A program made the position numbers and the translations under genes. From the NCBI GenBank assembly GCA_946481475.1, contig CAMLOB010000054.1, forward strand, positions 1 through 12,272: a DNA stretch of 12,272 bases, in the 5' to 3' direction. Below are positions 5,955-12,272 of this stretch, one piece after another. Numbering within the stretch: the stretch's first letter is position 1; every line of letters begins with the position of its first letter. The notes beneath the pieces are model-generated. The model ran no database searches. It had not been told where the DNA came from and saw only the letters and a list, made by a program, of their open reading frames with translations. Source of the stretch: an uncultured Chlorobiota bacterium (GTDB taxonomy: Bacteria > Bacteroidota > Kapaibacteriia > OLB7).

Positions 5955-8705
5955 ATGATCAATCCGAACGTCATCCGATACTTCCGCGAGTGCTATCTGG
6001 CCGATCACCGGCGTTCGGTCCTGCTGGATATTCATCACAACAGTATCGATCAACGGATTACAATCGAGGGGAAGGAAGATCTGCTGAACGGATTTCTCTT
6101 CAGCATCTCCCTGGATCCCGGTCAGGCGGAAAAGATGCTGAAGGGGGCCTACCTGCACCGTGCGGAGAAAGAACTTCTCTACTGTTCCATCCTGATCGTC
6201 GGAAAACTGAAGGAGGAAGAGGGAGAGATCCGGACGCTCTGCGCTCCTCTTTTTATCCACACCGCGACGATTGAAGAGAATGGGGAAGACCGGATGCTCC
6301 GGATCGATCCGGAGAGCAGACAGATCAACTACGGGTTGCTTGATCTGATCGGGACCGGAGACCGGGAAGGACATATCGGCGCGAACCTGGCTGCGGAGAT
6401 CGGAACCGGAGCCCTGACGTTTGCGGAACTTGGTCAGGTTATCCGGTTTCTGAAGGACTGGGCGCCGGGGGTCGACTGCAGTGATCTCTACCTCTATCCG
6501 GAACTGCTGCCGGAACGGGAGTTGCGAACGATGCTGAATCGGGCCGATCCCTCCCTTCCCCTTCGCGCCGTTCCCTTCTCGACGCTTCTTCTCCTTCCCA
6601 AGTCCACAGGAACGCGGGGCGTGCTGAACGAGTTGGACAGGATAGCCGCCGCCGACAGGTTTTCGGAACCCTTGCAACAACTTCTCTTCCCGGAGCAAGC
6701 GGATCGGCAGAGAGAGGGGAGAGCCGGAAGAACACCGGGCAGAACCCCGGCCATCCTGAGCAATGCGCAACGGCGCGGACTTGAGTCCGCCGGGACCGAA
6801 GCACTCTCGATGATTGTCGGACCCCCCGGCACGGGAAAATCCTTTACGATCGCCTGCATCGCGATGGAGCATCTGGATCGGGGCGAATCGGTCCTGATCG
6901 CCTCGAAAATGAACCATGCGGTCGACGTGGTCGGAACGATCATCGAGGAGCGGCTGGGAATTCCCGGCATGGTCGTCCGCGCCGGACGGAGCCGGTATCT
7001 GCGCGATCTGAAAGCTCATCTGGAAGGATTGCTGAGCGGGATGCTGGCCGATGATCCGGGGGAAGGGACGGCATCCGGTGCAAGAGCAAAGAGGGTGCGG
7101 CGACTGCAGAAGGAGGTCGAAAGAATGGAGGGGCGGTTTGTGAAGGGGAGAAAGAGATGGATTCGTTACGGACGTCTGATGACCGATGGTTCCGGAGGAG
7201 TTTTCGGGAAGATCGGGATATGGTGGGGAGGATGGAGGGCACGACGGAGTCATTCGCTGCGGTCGATGCCTGACGATCTGGAGCGTCTCTCCGCCGATCT
7301 GATCGATGAGGTGATCGCTCTGCTGACGCAACGACGACGAGAGATGACGGCGAAGACGCTGAAAAAGAATCGCGCACAGCTTCAGGGCTTCCTCAGTGGA
7401 CTGCGTGCGCGGCGCGGCGGCAGACGGGAGGAAATTTTCGACCGGCTCGACTTCCGGACCCTCTTCAGGGTCTTTCCCCTCTGGCTGACGAATCTTGCCG
7501 ATATCCATCGGACTCTCCCTCTGCAGCCGGAACTGTTCGACCTGGCGATTATCGACGAGGCGACCCAGTGCGATATCGCCGCCTGCCTGCCTGTCCTGCA
7601 ACGGGCCAGGCGGGTGGTGGTGACCGGAGACCCGAAGCAGTTGCGCCATCTCTCCTTCCTTCCGGTCGCACAGCAGCGGACATTGCAGGAGCAGTACGAT
7701 CTGAAGGAGGAAGAGCTGTTCGATTACCGCTCTCTCAGCATTCTGGACATCGTCGACCACCGGCTCGGGAGTCAGGAGGGTGTGTGCTTTCTCGACGAAC
7801 ACTTCCGGAGTCTTCCGGAGATTATCCGTTTCAGCAATCGGGAGTTCTACCACAACCGGCTCCGGATCATGAAGGAGTTCCCTCGTCCGGAAGATCACGC
7901 TCCGCTGAAGCTGATTTCGTGTGACGGTCGGCAGCGACCGGACGGGGCCAACGAGATCGAGGGGGAGAGGTTGTTCGGCGATCTGCTCCGGCTTGTGGAG
8001 CGTGAGGGGGGACTGCCGGAAGATCGGGTCAGTTCGATCGGCATCCTCTCCCCGTTCAGAGTGCAGGCCGATTATCTGGCGAAACGTCTTGAGAGCGAGA
8101 TCGGCTATAAAACGATTGAACGCCACGACATCATGGTCGGCACATCCTATACGTTTCAGGGGGAGGAGCGAGATGTCCTCTTCATCTCCCTTGCCGTCGA
8201 CGCATCGGCCCACCACGCACGGTTGCGCTATCTGAACCGGGAGGATGCGTTCAATGTCTCGATCACCCGGGGGGCGAAAGAACAACGGGTCTACGCCTCG
8301 GTTCACCCTCACGATCTGTCCGAGGGGACGTTGCTGCGTCGGTATCTGGATCACTTCAACGAAGGGGAGCCGGATGAACGGGCATTCTCTTCGAAAGGAA
8401 AGAGCGAACATTCCGGTTTCCTTCGGGACGTTGCCGCTGCTCTGGAGGAGCGGGGGTATCGCATCTATCCCCACTGGCATGTGGCCGGGCTGGTGCTGGA
8501 CCTGATGGTGCAACGGGATGATCGCTGTTGTGGAGTCGACCTGATGGACCGCTGGAGCGAGGGGCTGCCGCTGGAACGATATCGGATGTTCCTCCGGGCC
8601 GGTCTCCGGGTGATTCCTCTCCCCCATGCCGACTGGCTGACGAATCGGGAAGCCTCGATCGCATCGATAGAGGCCGCAGTACTATCTTCGGAAAAAAGAT
8701 CATGA
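5955..8705 (+). CDS. Large UPF1-like SF1 helicase/ATPase with a degenerate-looking C-terminal nuclease fold
   Basis: A 916-residue superfamily 1 helicase of the UPF1/AAA_11-AAA_12 type, expected to move along nucleic acid using ATP. Motifs: Q-motif L-S-N-A-Q at 268-272; Walker A G-P-P-G-T-G-K-S at 289-296; Walker B I-D-E-A-T at 533-537; motif III G-D-P-K-Q-L at 558-563; E-H-F-R-S at 615-619; S-P-F-R-V-Q at 699-704; motif V F-Q-G-E-E-R-D at 734-740; motif VI N-V-S-I-T-R at 767-772. Residues 1-265 form an N-terminal region I do not recognise. The 237 residues between Walker A and B hold a long Arg/Lys-rich, partly coiled-coil insertion. Residues 819-916 resemble the DUF559/Vsr-like domain often fused to such helicases (G-Y-R-I-Y-P, V-L-D-L, then G-V-D-L-M), but the usual second acidic motif E-x-D reads D-L-M at 862-864, so nuclease activity is doubtful. 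ATG 5955 follows GAAAGGGG; upstream in-frame codons overlap the DCC gene. The stop overlaps the next start. Confidence 0.9.
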   Translation: MINPNVIRYFRECYLADHRRSVLLDIHHNSIDQRITIEGKEDLLNGFLFSISLDPGQAEKMLKGAYLHRAEKELLYCSILIVGKLKEEEGEIRTLCAPLFIHTATIEENGEDRMLRIDPESRQINYGLLDLIGTGDREGHIGANLAAEIGTGALTFAELGQVIRFLKDWAPGVDCSDLYLYPELLPERELRTMLNRADPSLPLRAVPFSTLLLLPKSTGTRGVLNELDRIAAADRFSEPLQQLLFPEQADRQREGRAGRTPGRTPAILSNAQRRGLESAGTEALSMIVGPPGTGKSFTIACIAMEHLDRGESVLIASKMNHAVDVVGTIIEERLGIPGMVVRAGRSRYLRDLKAHLEGLLSGMLADDPGEGTASGARAKRVRRLQKEVERMEGRFVKGRKRWIRYGRLMTDGSGGVFGKIGIWWGGWRARRSHSLRSMPDDLERLSADLIDEVIALLTQRRREMTAKTLKKNRAQLQGFLSGLRARRGGRREEIFDRLDFRTLFRVFPLWLTNLADIHRTLPLQPELFDLAIIDEATQCDIAACLPVLQRARRVVVTGDPKQLRHLSFLPVAQQRTLQEQYDLKEEELFDYRSLSILDIVDHRLGSQEGVCFLDEHFRSLPEIIRFSNREFYHNRLRIMKEFPRPEDHAPLKLISCDGRQRPDGANEIEGERLFGDLLRLVEREGGLPEDRVSSIGILSPFRVQADYLAKRLESEIGYKTIERHDIMVGTSYTFQGEERDVLFISLAVDASAHHARLRYLNREDAFNVSITRGAKEQRVYASVHPHDLSEGTLLRRYLDHFNEGEPDERAFSSKGKSEHSGFLRDVAAALEERGYRIYPHWHVAGLVLDLMVQRDDRCCGVDLMDRWSEGLPLERYRMFLRAGLRVIPLPHADWLTNREASIASIEAAVLSSEKRS

Positions 8706-9121
8706 ACCGGATACGCCGCATTCACATGGTTGCCCGTGGAACACTGGCCTTTGCCTGGATCTGGCACGGTCTGGTGCCGAAGCTGATCCGGCGGCATCCG
8801 GATGAGATCACGCCCCTGATCGGCATGGGAACCGATGAGGAGACGGCCTGGTTCATTGTGACGATCAGCGGTATTGCGGAGATCGTCTTCGGTCTTCTCC
8901 TCTTCTTCCTGAGGCGTGCCCGCCGGCCGTTGTGGCTGACGATGATCGCCATGTCCGGACTCCTTCTGGGGGTTCTTGCAACCGCTCCGGAACTGATCGG
9001 CGGAGCCTTCAATCCGGTGACGCTGAACGTGCTGATGATTGCGATCGCCGCTATCGCCCTGCTTTCAATCGATGATGACCGGAAGGACGAGGGAGAAATC
9101 CCTCTCCGGGATTCGGAATAA
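8702..9121 (+). CDS. DoxX-like four-helix membrane protein
   Basis: A 139-residue inner-membrane protein resembling the DoxX-like family (PF13781). Four hydrophobic segments are visible at about 9-26, 49-70, 77-96 and 107-123. Family-like residues include W-H-G-L-V-P-K-L at 21-28, with conserved His22 and Lys27, G-I-A-E at 57-60 near the second helix, and F-N-P at 103-105 before the last. The C-terminal tail (124-139) is highly charged. The function of the family is not established; related DoxX/DoxD proteins are linked to thiosulfate and sulfur oxidation and to redox homeostasis. The ATG overlaps the helicase stop as ATGA at 8702-8705, a hallmark of translational coupling, so the two are almost certainly cotranscribed. 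Upstream in-frame codons lie wholly inside the helicase gene and are not used. Confidence 0.85.
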   Translation: MNRIRRIHMVARGTLAFAWIWHGLVPKLIRRHPDEITPLIGMGTDEETAWFIVTISGIAEIVFGLLLFFLRRARRPLWLTMIAMSGLLLGVLATAPELIGGAFNPVTLNVLMIAIAAIALLSIDDDRKDEGEIPLRDSE

Positions 9122-9155
9122 TAACAACGTTTGAAATTCAAGTCCGAGAACAACC

Positions 9156-9713
9156 ATGACTCTGCTGATACTCTCTCTGCTGCTGTTGCTTGCCGTGCCG
9201 ACCTGCGGGTGTGGCGACGGTGAAGGGGACGAACTGCGCGACCAGGCCGACACGACGATTTCGGAGGTAGTCGATTCCGCACCGGTCACCACAACCGATG
9301 ATATCGCAACGGAAGAAAAGGATTCGGCTGCAGTCCGGACCGACTCGGTCTCTGCCGATACGAAGGGATCCGACAAGTCGGATGCGGAGGAAGAAGGGTC
9401 GACCGATCGGGATGAGGCCTGCGGCGAGATCACCGACGCCCGGGTCAGGTCCGGAGCGGTGATCTTTTCCGGCAAGGGGAACTGCTCGATGTGCCACAAA
9501 GGGGACGGTACCGGAACGCCTCTCGGACCCGACCTGACCGATGACGTCTGGATCAACATCTCGGGAGATTATTCCTCGATCATCGAAAACATCCGGACCG
9601 GTGTCCCGATGCCGGAACAGTACCCGACGCCGATGCCGGCAATGGGAGGGGCGAAGCTGACGGACGAAGAGGTTTGTGCGGTGGCGGCATATGTGTGGTC
9701 GTTGAGTCGGTGA
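9156..9713 (+). CDS. Membrane-tethered monohaem cytochrome c
   Basis: A 185-residue exported c-type cytochrome. The N-terminus is a leucine-rich signal followed by P-T-C-G-C; Cys17 or Cys19 may be lipidated, although neither gives a perfect lipobox, so a lipoprotein anchor is likely but not certain. Residues 20-90 are an acidic linker of Asp, Glu, Ser and Thr, low in complexity and probably flexible. Residues 94-185 are a class I cytochrome c domain: C-S-M-C-H at 110-114 binds haem, G-P-D-L at 124-127 is typical, and M160 in T-P-M-P-A-M is the likely sixth iron ligand (M163 is the alternative), followed by L-T-D-E-E and the C-terminal helix A-A-Y-V-W-S-L. Two further cysteines, C89 and C174, could form a disulfide. 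It starts 34 bases after the DoxX-like gene, with no clear Shine-Dalgarno sequence. AACGTTTG at 9126-9133 is one base off the TAnnTTTG element, so a private promoter is possible. The electron partner is unknown. Confidence 0.92.
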   Translation: MTLLILSLLLLLAVPTCGCGDGEGDELRDQADTTISEVVDSAPVTTTDDIATEEKDSAAVRTDSVSADTKGSDKSDAEEEGSTDRDEACGEITDARVRSGAVIFSGKGNCSMCHKGDGTGTPLGPDLTDDVWINISGDYSSIIENIRTGVPMPEQYPTPMPAMGGAKLTDEEVCAVAAYVWSLSR

Positions 9714-9740
9714 GAGTTCGTAGAGTTTATAGAGTTCATA
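9714..9740. repeat. Three tandem copies of a 9-bp unit (GAGTTYRTA)
   Basis: Immediately after the cytochrome stop codon, three 9-bp units follow head to tail: GAGTTCGTA (9714-9722), GAGTTTATA (9723-9731) and GAGTTCATA (9732-9740), then the partial unit GAGAGG. Copies differ at two positions. Because the period is a multiple of three, it is open on both strands as a short repeating peptide, but no gene supports its translation. Confidence 0.8.
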
Positions 9741-9763
9741 GAGAGGAGAGTGAAGGGTCGTAG

Positions 9764-9783
9764 GGGGCAAAAACCTTCGCCCC
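9764..9783. terminator. Small GC hairpin, weak candidate terminator
   Basis: GGGGC (9764-9768) pairs with GCCCC (9779-9783) across a 10-base loop, followed by ACTCTTT on the plus strand. It is the only hairpin soon after the cytochrome gene and could end the plus-strand run, but the stem is short and the T-tract poor. The whole 267-bp spacer (9714-9980) otherwise holds only the tandem repeat and the palindrome at 9897; I see no gene in it. Confidence 0.3.
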
Positions 9784-9896
9784 ACTCTTTGCCCGATCCT
9801 TTCCCCCAACCATTATCCCATCATCCTCCCATCCGCAGAAAAATTCGATCCTGATATTCGCCCCTGCCGGATTGCACAACACGGTAACGGTAGCCG

Positions 9897-9910
9897 CCGG
9901 ATTTATCCGG
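9897..9910. repeat. Palindrome CCGGAT-TT-ATCCGG
   Basis: Two exact 6-bp inverted half-sites around a 2-base centre lie in the spacer downstream of the YndJ-like gene. No T-run follows on either strand, so it is not a standard terminator. It may be chance or a remnant of a mobile repeat. Confidence 0.35.
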
Positions 9911-9980
9911 TGCCGATATGGCCGGAGCAAGTCGATGGAATTCCGGAAATCCCGAAGCGCATGAACGTTCCCTTCTCAGT

Positions 9981-10955
9981 TCAACCCTTCACCCGTCGCT
10001 CAACGCTCCACCCCGCCAGCCCGCACAACGCAAATCCGAAGACGTTGATCGCCCCGTGCGTCTCCGCCATGCCGGGAATATCGATCAGCGGTCTGCCGGT
10101 ATACGCTCCCCAGGCGTAGAGAAAAGCAAGCGTCATCGTCACCGGCAGCGAGAGGGCGGAGATGGAGAGGAGAATCCGGGCGAGTCCGCTCTGCAATTTC
10201 CGGACGACCGCCGGCATCAATCCGGCCAGCAAACCGAGTCCGAGGGCCAGAAGGGCCGAGCAGAGAACTTCCAGCAGAGGCGAAATGCTGATTCCGACGG
10301 CGATGAGAACCGGGTTGAGCATCACCGACCAGAGGGCGAGTTCGTAGAGGCGACGTTTCCCTTTCTGCGATGGGAGAATGTATTCGCCGAGGAGACCGGC
10401 GATGATCGGCGCGGCGAATCCGGCGTAGTGGAAGTGGACTGCCGTCAGCAGGACGATCACCGGAGGGAAGTTCATCGGGACCATACCGGCACGGGAAATC
10501 ATCAGCCAGATTCCCCCCACCACGATGTAGAGCATCCCGACATCGAGTCCGGTTTGCTGAAGAGAGAATTTCCTCCGTCCGATAAAACGCCTGACGGCAA
10601 GCAGCGCGATCAATCCGGTTCCCGCCAGCCACGGGAGCGTCAGCAGCGAGGCGATCATCCCTTCATCAAAGAGAAACGAAACTGCGGCGGCCACGGCTGC
10701 GGGGAGTTGCAGGAGCTTGATTGACCTGTGAAGAGATGATCGCTTCACATCATCACGAAACGTCAGGGAAAGTCCGAGCGGGACGATGACCAGAGGGGCG
10801 AAGAGAAGCAGAAGCGTGATCGTCCGGAGAAATCCCTCCGCCGGAAAGGGGAGGGAGCCGGTATGGACAAGCATGACAAGGATAATCCAGATCATCCCGC
10901 CGAAGAGCGCGCGGCGATCAGGAAAATCGGTTGTTCGGTCCGGATGATGTCGCAT
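9981..10955 (-). CDS. YndJ-like polytopic membrane protein
   Basis: A 324-residue inner-membrane protein with about nine or ten hydrophobic segments, near residues 17-35, 45-64, 84-97, 104-121, 138-156, 163-190, 204-224, 229-251, 261-283 and 302-318. T-A-V-H-F-H-Y-A-G-F at 171-180, with two histidines in a membrane segment, and the late M-A-E-T-H-G-A-I-N at 296-304 are characteristic of the YndJ-like family (PF14158), whose function is unknown. The conserved intramembrane histidines could hint at metal or haem handling, but that is speculation. GGGAGG (10965-10960), 4 bases before the ATG at 10955, supports that start. It begins 36 bases after the mfd stop on the same strand and is probably cotranscribed with mfd. 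A wide spacer and no good terminator follow it. Confidence 0.85.
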   Translation of the reverse strand: MRHHPDRTTDFPDRRALFGGMIWIILVMLVHTGSLPFPAEGFLRTITLLLLFAPLVIVPLGLSLTFRDDVKRSSLHRSIKLLQLPAAVAAAVSFLFDEGMIASLLTLPWLAGTGLIALLAVRRFIGRRKFSLQQTGLDVGMLYIVVGGIWLMISRAGMVPMNFPPVIVLLTAVHFHYAGFAAPIIAGLLGEYILPSQKGKRRLYELALWSVMLNPVLIAVGISISPLLEVLCSALLALGLGLLAGLMPAVVRKLQSGLARILLSISALSLPVTMTLAFLYAWGAYTGRPLIDIPGMAETHGAINVFGFALCGLAGWSVERRVKG

Positions 10956-10991
10956 CGGTCCTCCCGAAGTTCATGGATGAGGGGGAAATCG

Positions 10992-12272
10992 TTACTCTTG
11001 TTTCTCCTGTTCCTGCTCTTCCACCTTCTCCCTGATCCCTTCCACCATTTTCCCGACAAACCGGAACAAGGCCCGTTCGGCATCATCGAACGTCTCGATG
11101 TGACGGAACAGAATCGCCAGTGCCCGTCCCTTCGTCTCCAGCTCCACATCTCCCGATTTGCCGACGGCATACATGATCGGCTGGAACCACCGATCGTAGT
11201 ACTCCGTTCGCGTATCCGGAGGAAGATCCAGGCGCATCACCTCCGCATCGAAGCGGAGGGAGACGCCGCCGGTCGGCATGGCGGCCAGCCGGAGACGGAG
11301 GGCGGCCTGCAGGGCCAGCGTCTCCTCCGGTATATCGCCGAAACGGTCCCGCATCTCGCTGAAGATCCCCTCGATCTCCTCTCCGTTTTCGGCGGTGTAC
11401 ATCCGCTGATAGAAGTCGTAGCGTTCGGCGTCGTCGGCGATGTACTCGCGAGGGATCAGCGCGTCCCCCGGCAGTTCGATGCTGATCTCCTCGTTCCGGG
11501 GGAGCCGTACTTCTGCGTCCGGACTTTCCTCCGATGCGAAGAGATCGGCGAACTCTTCCCGCTTCAGCTCCCCGACCGCCTCGTCGACGATCTTCTGGTA
11601 GGTCTCGAATCCGATATCGTCGATGAATCCGCTCTGCTCGGCACCGAGAAGGTTTCCGGCTCCGCGAATCTCCAGATCGCGCATCGCCAGCTTCAGTCCG
11701 CTGCCGAGATCGCTCAGCTCCCGTATCGCCTGGATCCGCTTCATCGCATCCCGCGTGATCGCGTTCCCCGGCGGGACGATCATATAGCAGTAGGCCTGCG
11801 TTCCGGAACGTCCGACGCGGCCGCGCAACTGGTAGAGTTCGGCCAGACCGAACTTGTCGGCCCGGTTGATGATGATCGTGTTGACCGACGGGATATCGAT
11901 TCCCGACTCGATGATCTTTGTGGCCACCAGCACATCGTATTCCCGCTCGATGAACTTCATCATCGTCGACTCCACTTCGCTCGGCGTCATCTGTCCGTGG
12001 GCGACGGTGACGCGGGCTTCGGGGACGATCTCGTGGAGTTTTGCGGCAAGTTCCTCGATGTCGCCGACCCGCCAGTGGACCACGAAGCATTGTCCTCCCC
12101 GCTTGATCTCCTCGCGGATCGCCTCCCCCACCGCCTCTTCATCCCAGCGGATCACCTCGGTGACGATCGGAAGCCGGTTGCGCGGTGGCGTCTCGATCAC
12201 GCTCAGATCGCGTGCGCCGAGAAGCGAGAAGTTCAGCGTCCGCGGTATCGGCGTTGCGGTCAGCGTCAGCGT
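10992..12272 (-). CDS. mfd: Transcription-repair coupling factor Mfd, C-terminal 426 residues (5' end beyond the window)
   Basis: Mfd is the DNA translocase that releases RNA polymerase stalled at lesions and recruits the UvrA/UvrB excision machinery. The frame is open to the right edge, so the N-terminal UvrB-like and polymerase-binding domains are missing. In the part seen (residue 1 at the window edge): SF2 motif III T-A-T-P-I-P-R-T at 5-12; I-E-T-P-P-R-N-R shortly after; A-H-G-Q-M at 91-95; motif V region A-T-K-I-I-E-S-G-I-D-I-P at 117-128; motif VI Q-L-R-G-R-V-G-R at 148-155. The long stretch D-L-E-I-R-G-A-G-N-L-L-G followed by E-Q-S-G separates Mfd from RecG. The C-terminal TRCF domain follows, ending in a charged Glu/Gln/Lys tail. 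A GTG at 12200 could look like a start but lies inside the conserved helicase core, so it is an internal valine. The YndJ-like gene follows on the same strand. Confidence 0.96.
   Translation of the reverse strand, partial: TLTLTATPIPRTLNFSLLGARDLSVIETPPRNRLPIVTEVIRWDEEAVGEAIREEIKRGGQCFVVHWRVGDIEELAAKLHEIVPEARVTVAHGQMTPSEVESTMMKFIEREYDVLVATKIIESGIDIPSVNTIIINRADKFGLAELYQLRGRVGRSGTQAYCYMIVPPGNAITRDAMKRIQAIRELSDLGSGLKLAMRDLEIRGAGNLLGAEQSGFIDDIGFETYQKIVDEAVGELKREEFADLFASEESPDAEVRLPRNEEISIELPGDALIPREYIADDAERYDFYQRMYTAENGEEIEGIFSEMRDRFGDIPEETLALQAALRLRLAAMPTGGVSLRFDAEVMRLDLPPDTRTEYYDRWFQPIMYAVGKSGDVELETKGRALAILFRHIETFDDAERALFRFVGKMVEGIREKVEEQEQEKQE

Noticed and set aside
5787..8627. A 946-codon open frame antisense to the helicase gene
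   Set aside because: It lies entirely opposite a gene with a complete set of helicase motifs. Its product has no recognisable motif and is rich in Arg, Pro and Gln, as expected from mirrored GC-biased codons.
9918..10724. A 268-codon plus-strand open frame opposite the YndJ-like gene
   Set aside because: Arg/Gln/His-rich composition with no motif, opposite a membrane protein with family signatures and a good ribosome site.
11083..12090. A 335-codon alternative minus-strand frame inside mfd
   Set aside because: Arg/Gly-rich shifted-frame product; the correct frame carries all expected Mfd motifs.
12198..12200. GTG at 12200 as the start of a truncated helicase
   Set aside because: Conserved Mfd sequence, including T-A-T-P-I-P-R-T, continues upstream in the same frame to the window edge.
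1..12272. CRISPR array, transposon ends, tRNA or rRNA genes, or a defence island
   Set aside because: No regularly spaced direct repeats, transposase, cloverleaf or rRNA segments were seen. The helicase alone, among housekeeping and envelope genes, is not enough to call a defence system.

Overview
The window is about 12.3 kb of high-GC bacterial DNA (near 60% by eye), almost fully coding, with short spacers and genes on both strands. A Gram-negative cell is supported by kdsC (Kdo synthesis for lipopolysaccharide), a lipoprotein and several exported proteins. One exact TAnnTTTG element upstream of kdsC, and the weak or absent Shine-Dalgarno sequences in front of several genes, suggest the Bacteroidota/Chlorobiota (FCB) group. 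That placement is inference; no rRNA or other marker gene is present. I found no tRNA or rRNA genes, CRISPR array, transposase, integrase or phage gene.

Layout from left to right. (1) A lipoprotein gene on the minus strand runs off the left edge (1-821). (2) After a divergent spacer come two plus-strand hydrolase genes: an exported PIG-L/LmbE-type deacetylase (1078-1980) and an M42 metallo-aminopeptidase (2075-3154), closed by a clear hairpin terminator at 3219-3259. (3) A small protein of unknown function (3331-3876) converges on kdsC (3887-4387, minus). (4) An exported protein with a nine-cysteine tail (4589-5374, minus) has its own terminator and is divergent from (5) a four-gene plus-strand run: a DCC-family thiol-disulfide protein (5498-5914), a large UPF1-like SF1 helicase with a degraded-looking C-terminal nuclease fold (5955-8705), a DoxX-like membrane protein overlapping it by ATGA (8702-9121), and a membrane-tethered monohaem cytochrome c (9156-9713). 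(6) A 267-bp spacer holds a 9-bp tandem repeat and small palindromes. (7) A YndJ-like polytopic membrane protein (9981-10955, minus) lies just downstream of the 3' part of mfd (10992-12272, minus), which enters from the right edge.

Most of this is ordinary core and envelope gene content. The parts that stand out are the run that places a large helicase among redox and membrane genes, the degenerate nuclease motif at the helicase C-terminus, the cysteine-rich exported protein facing a thiol-disulfide oxidoreductase across a shared palindrome, and a strong excess of the palindromic hexamer TCCGGA. I see no clear defence island or obviously new multi-gene system, so any functional link among these genes is a hypothesis.
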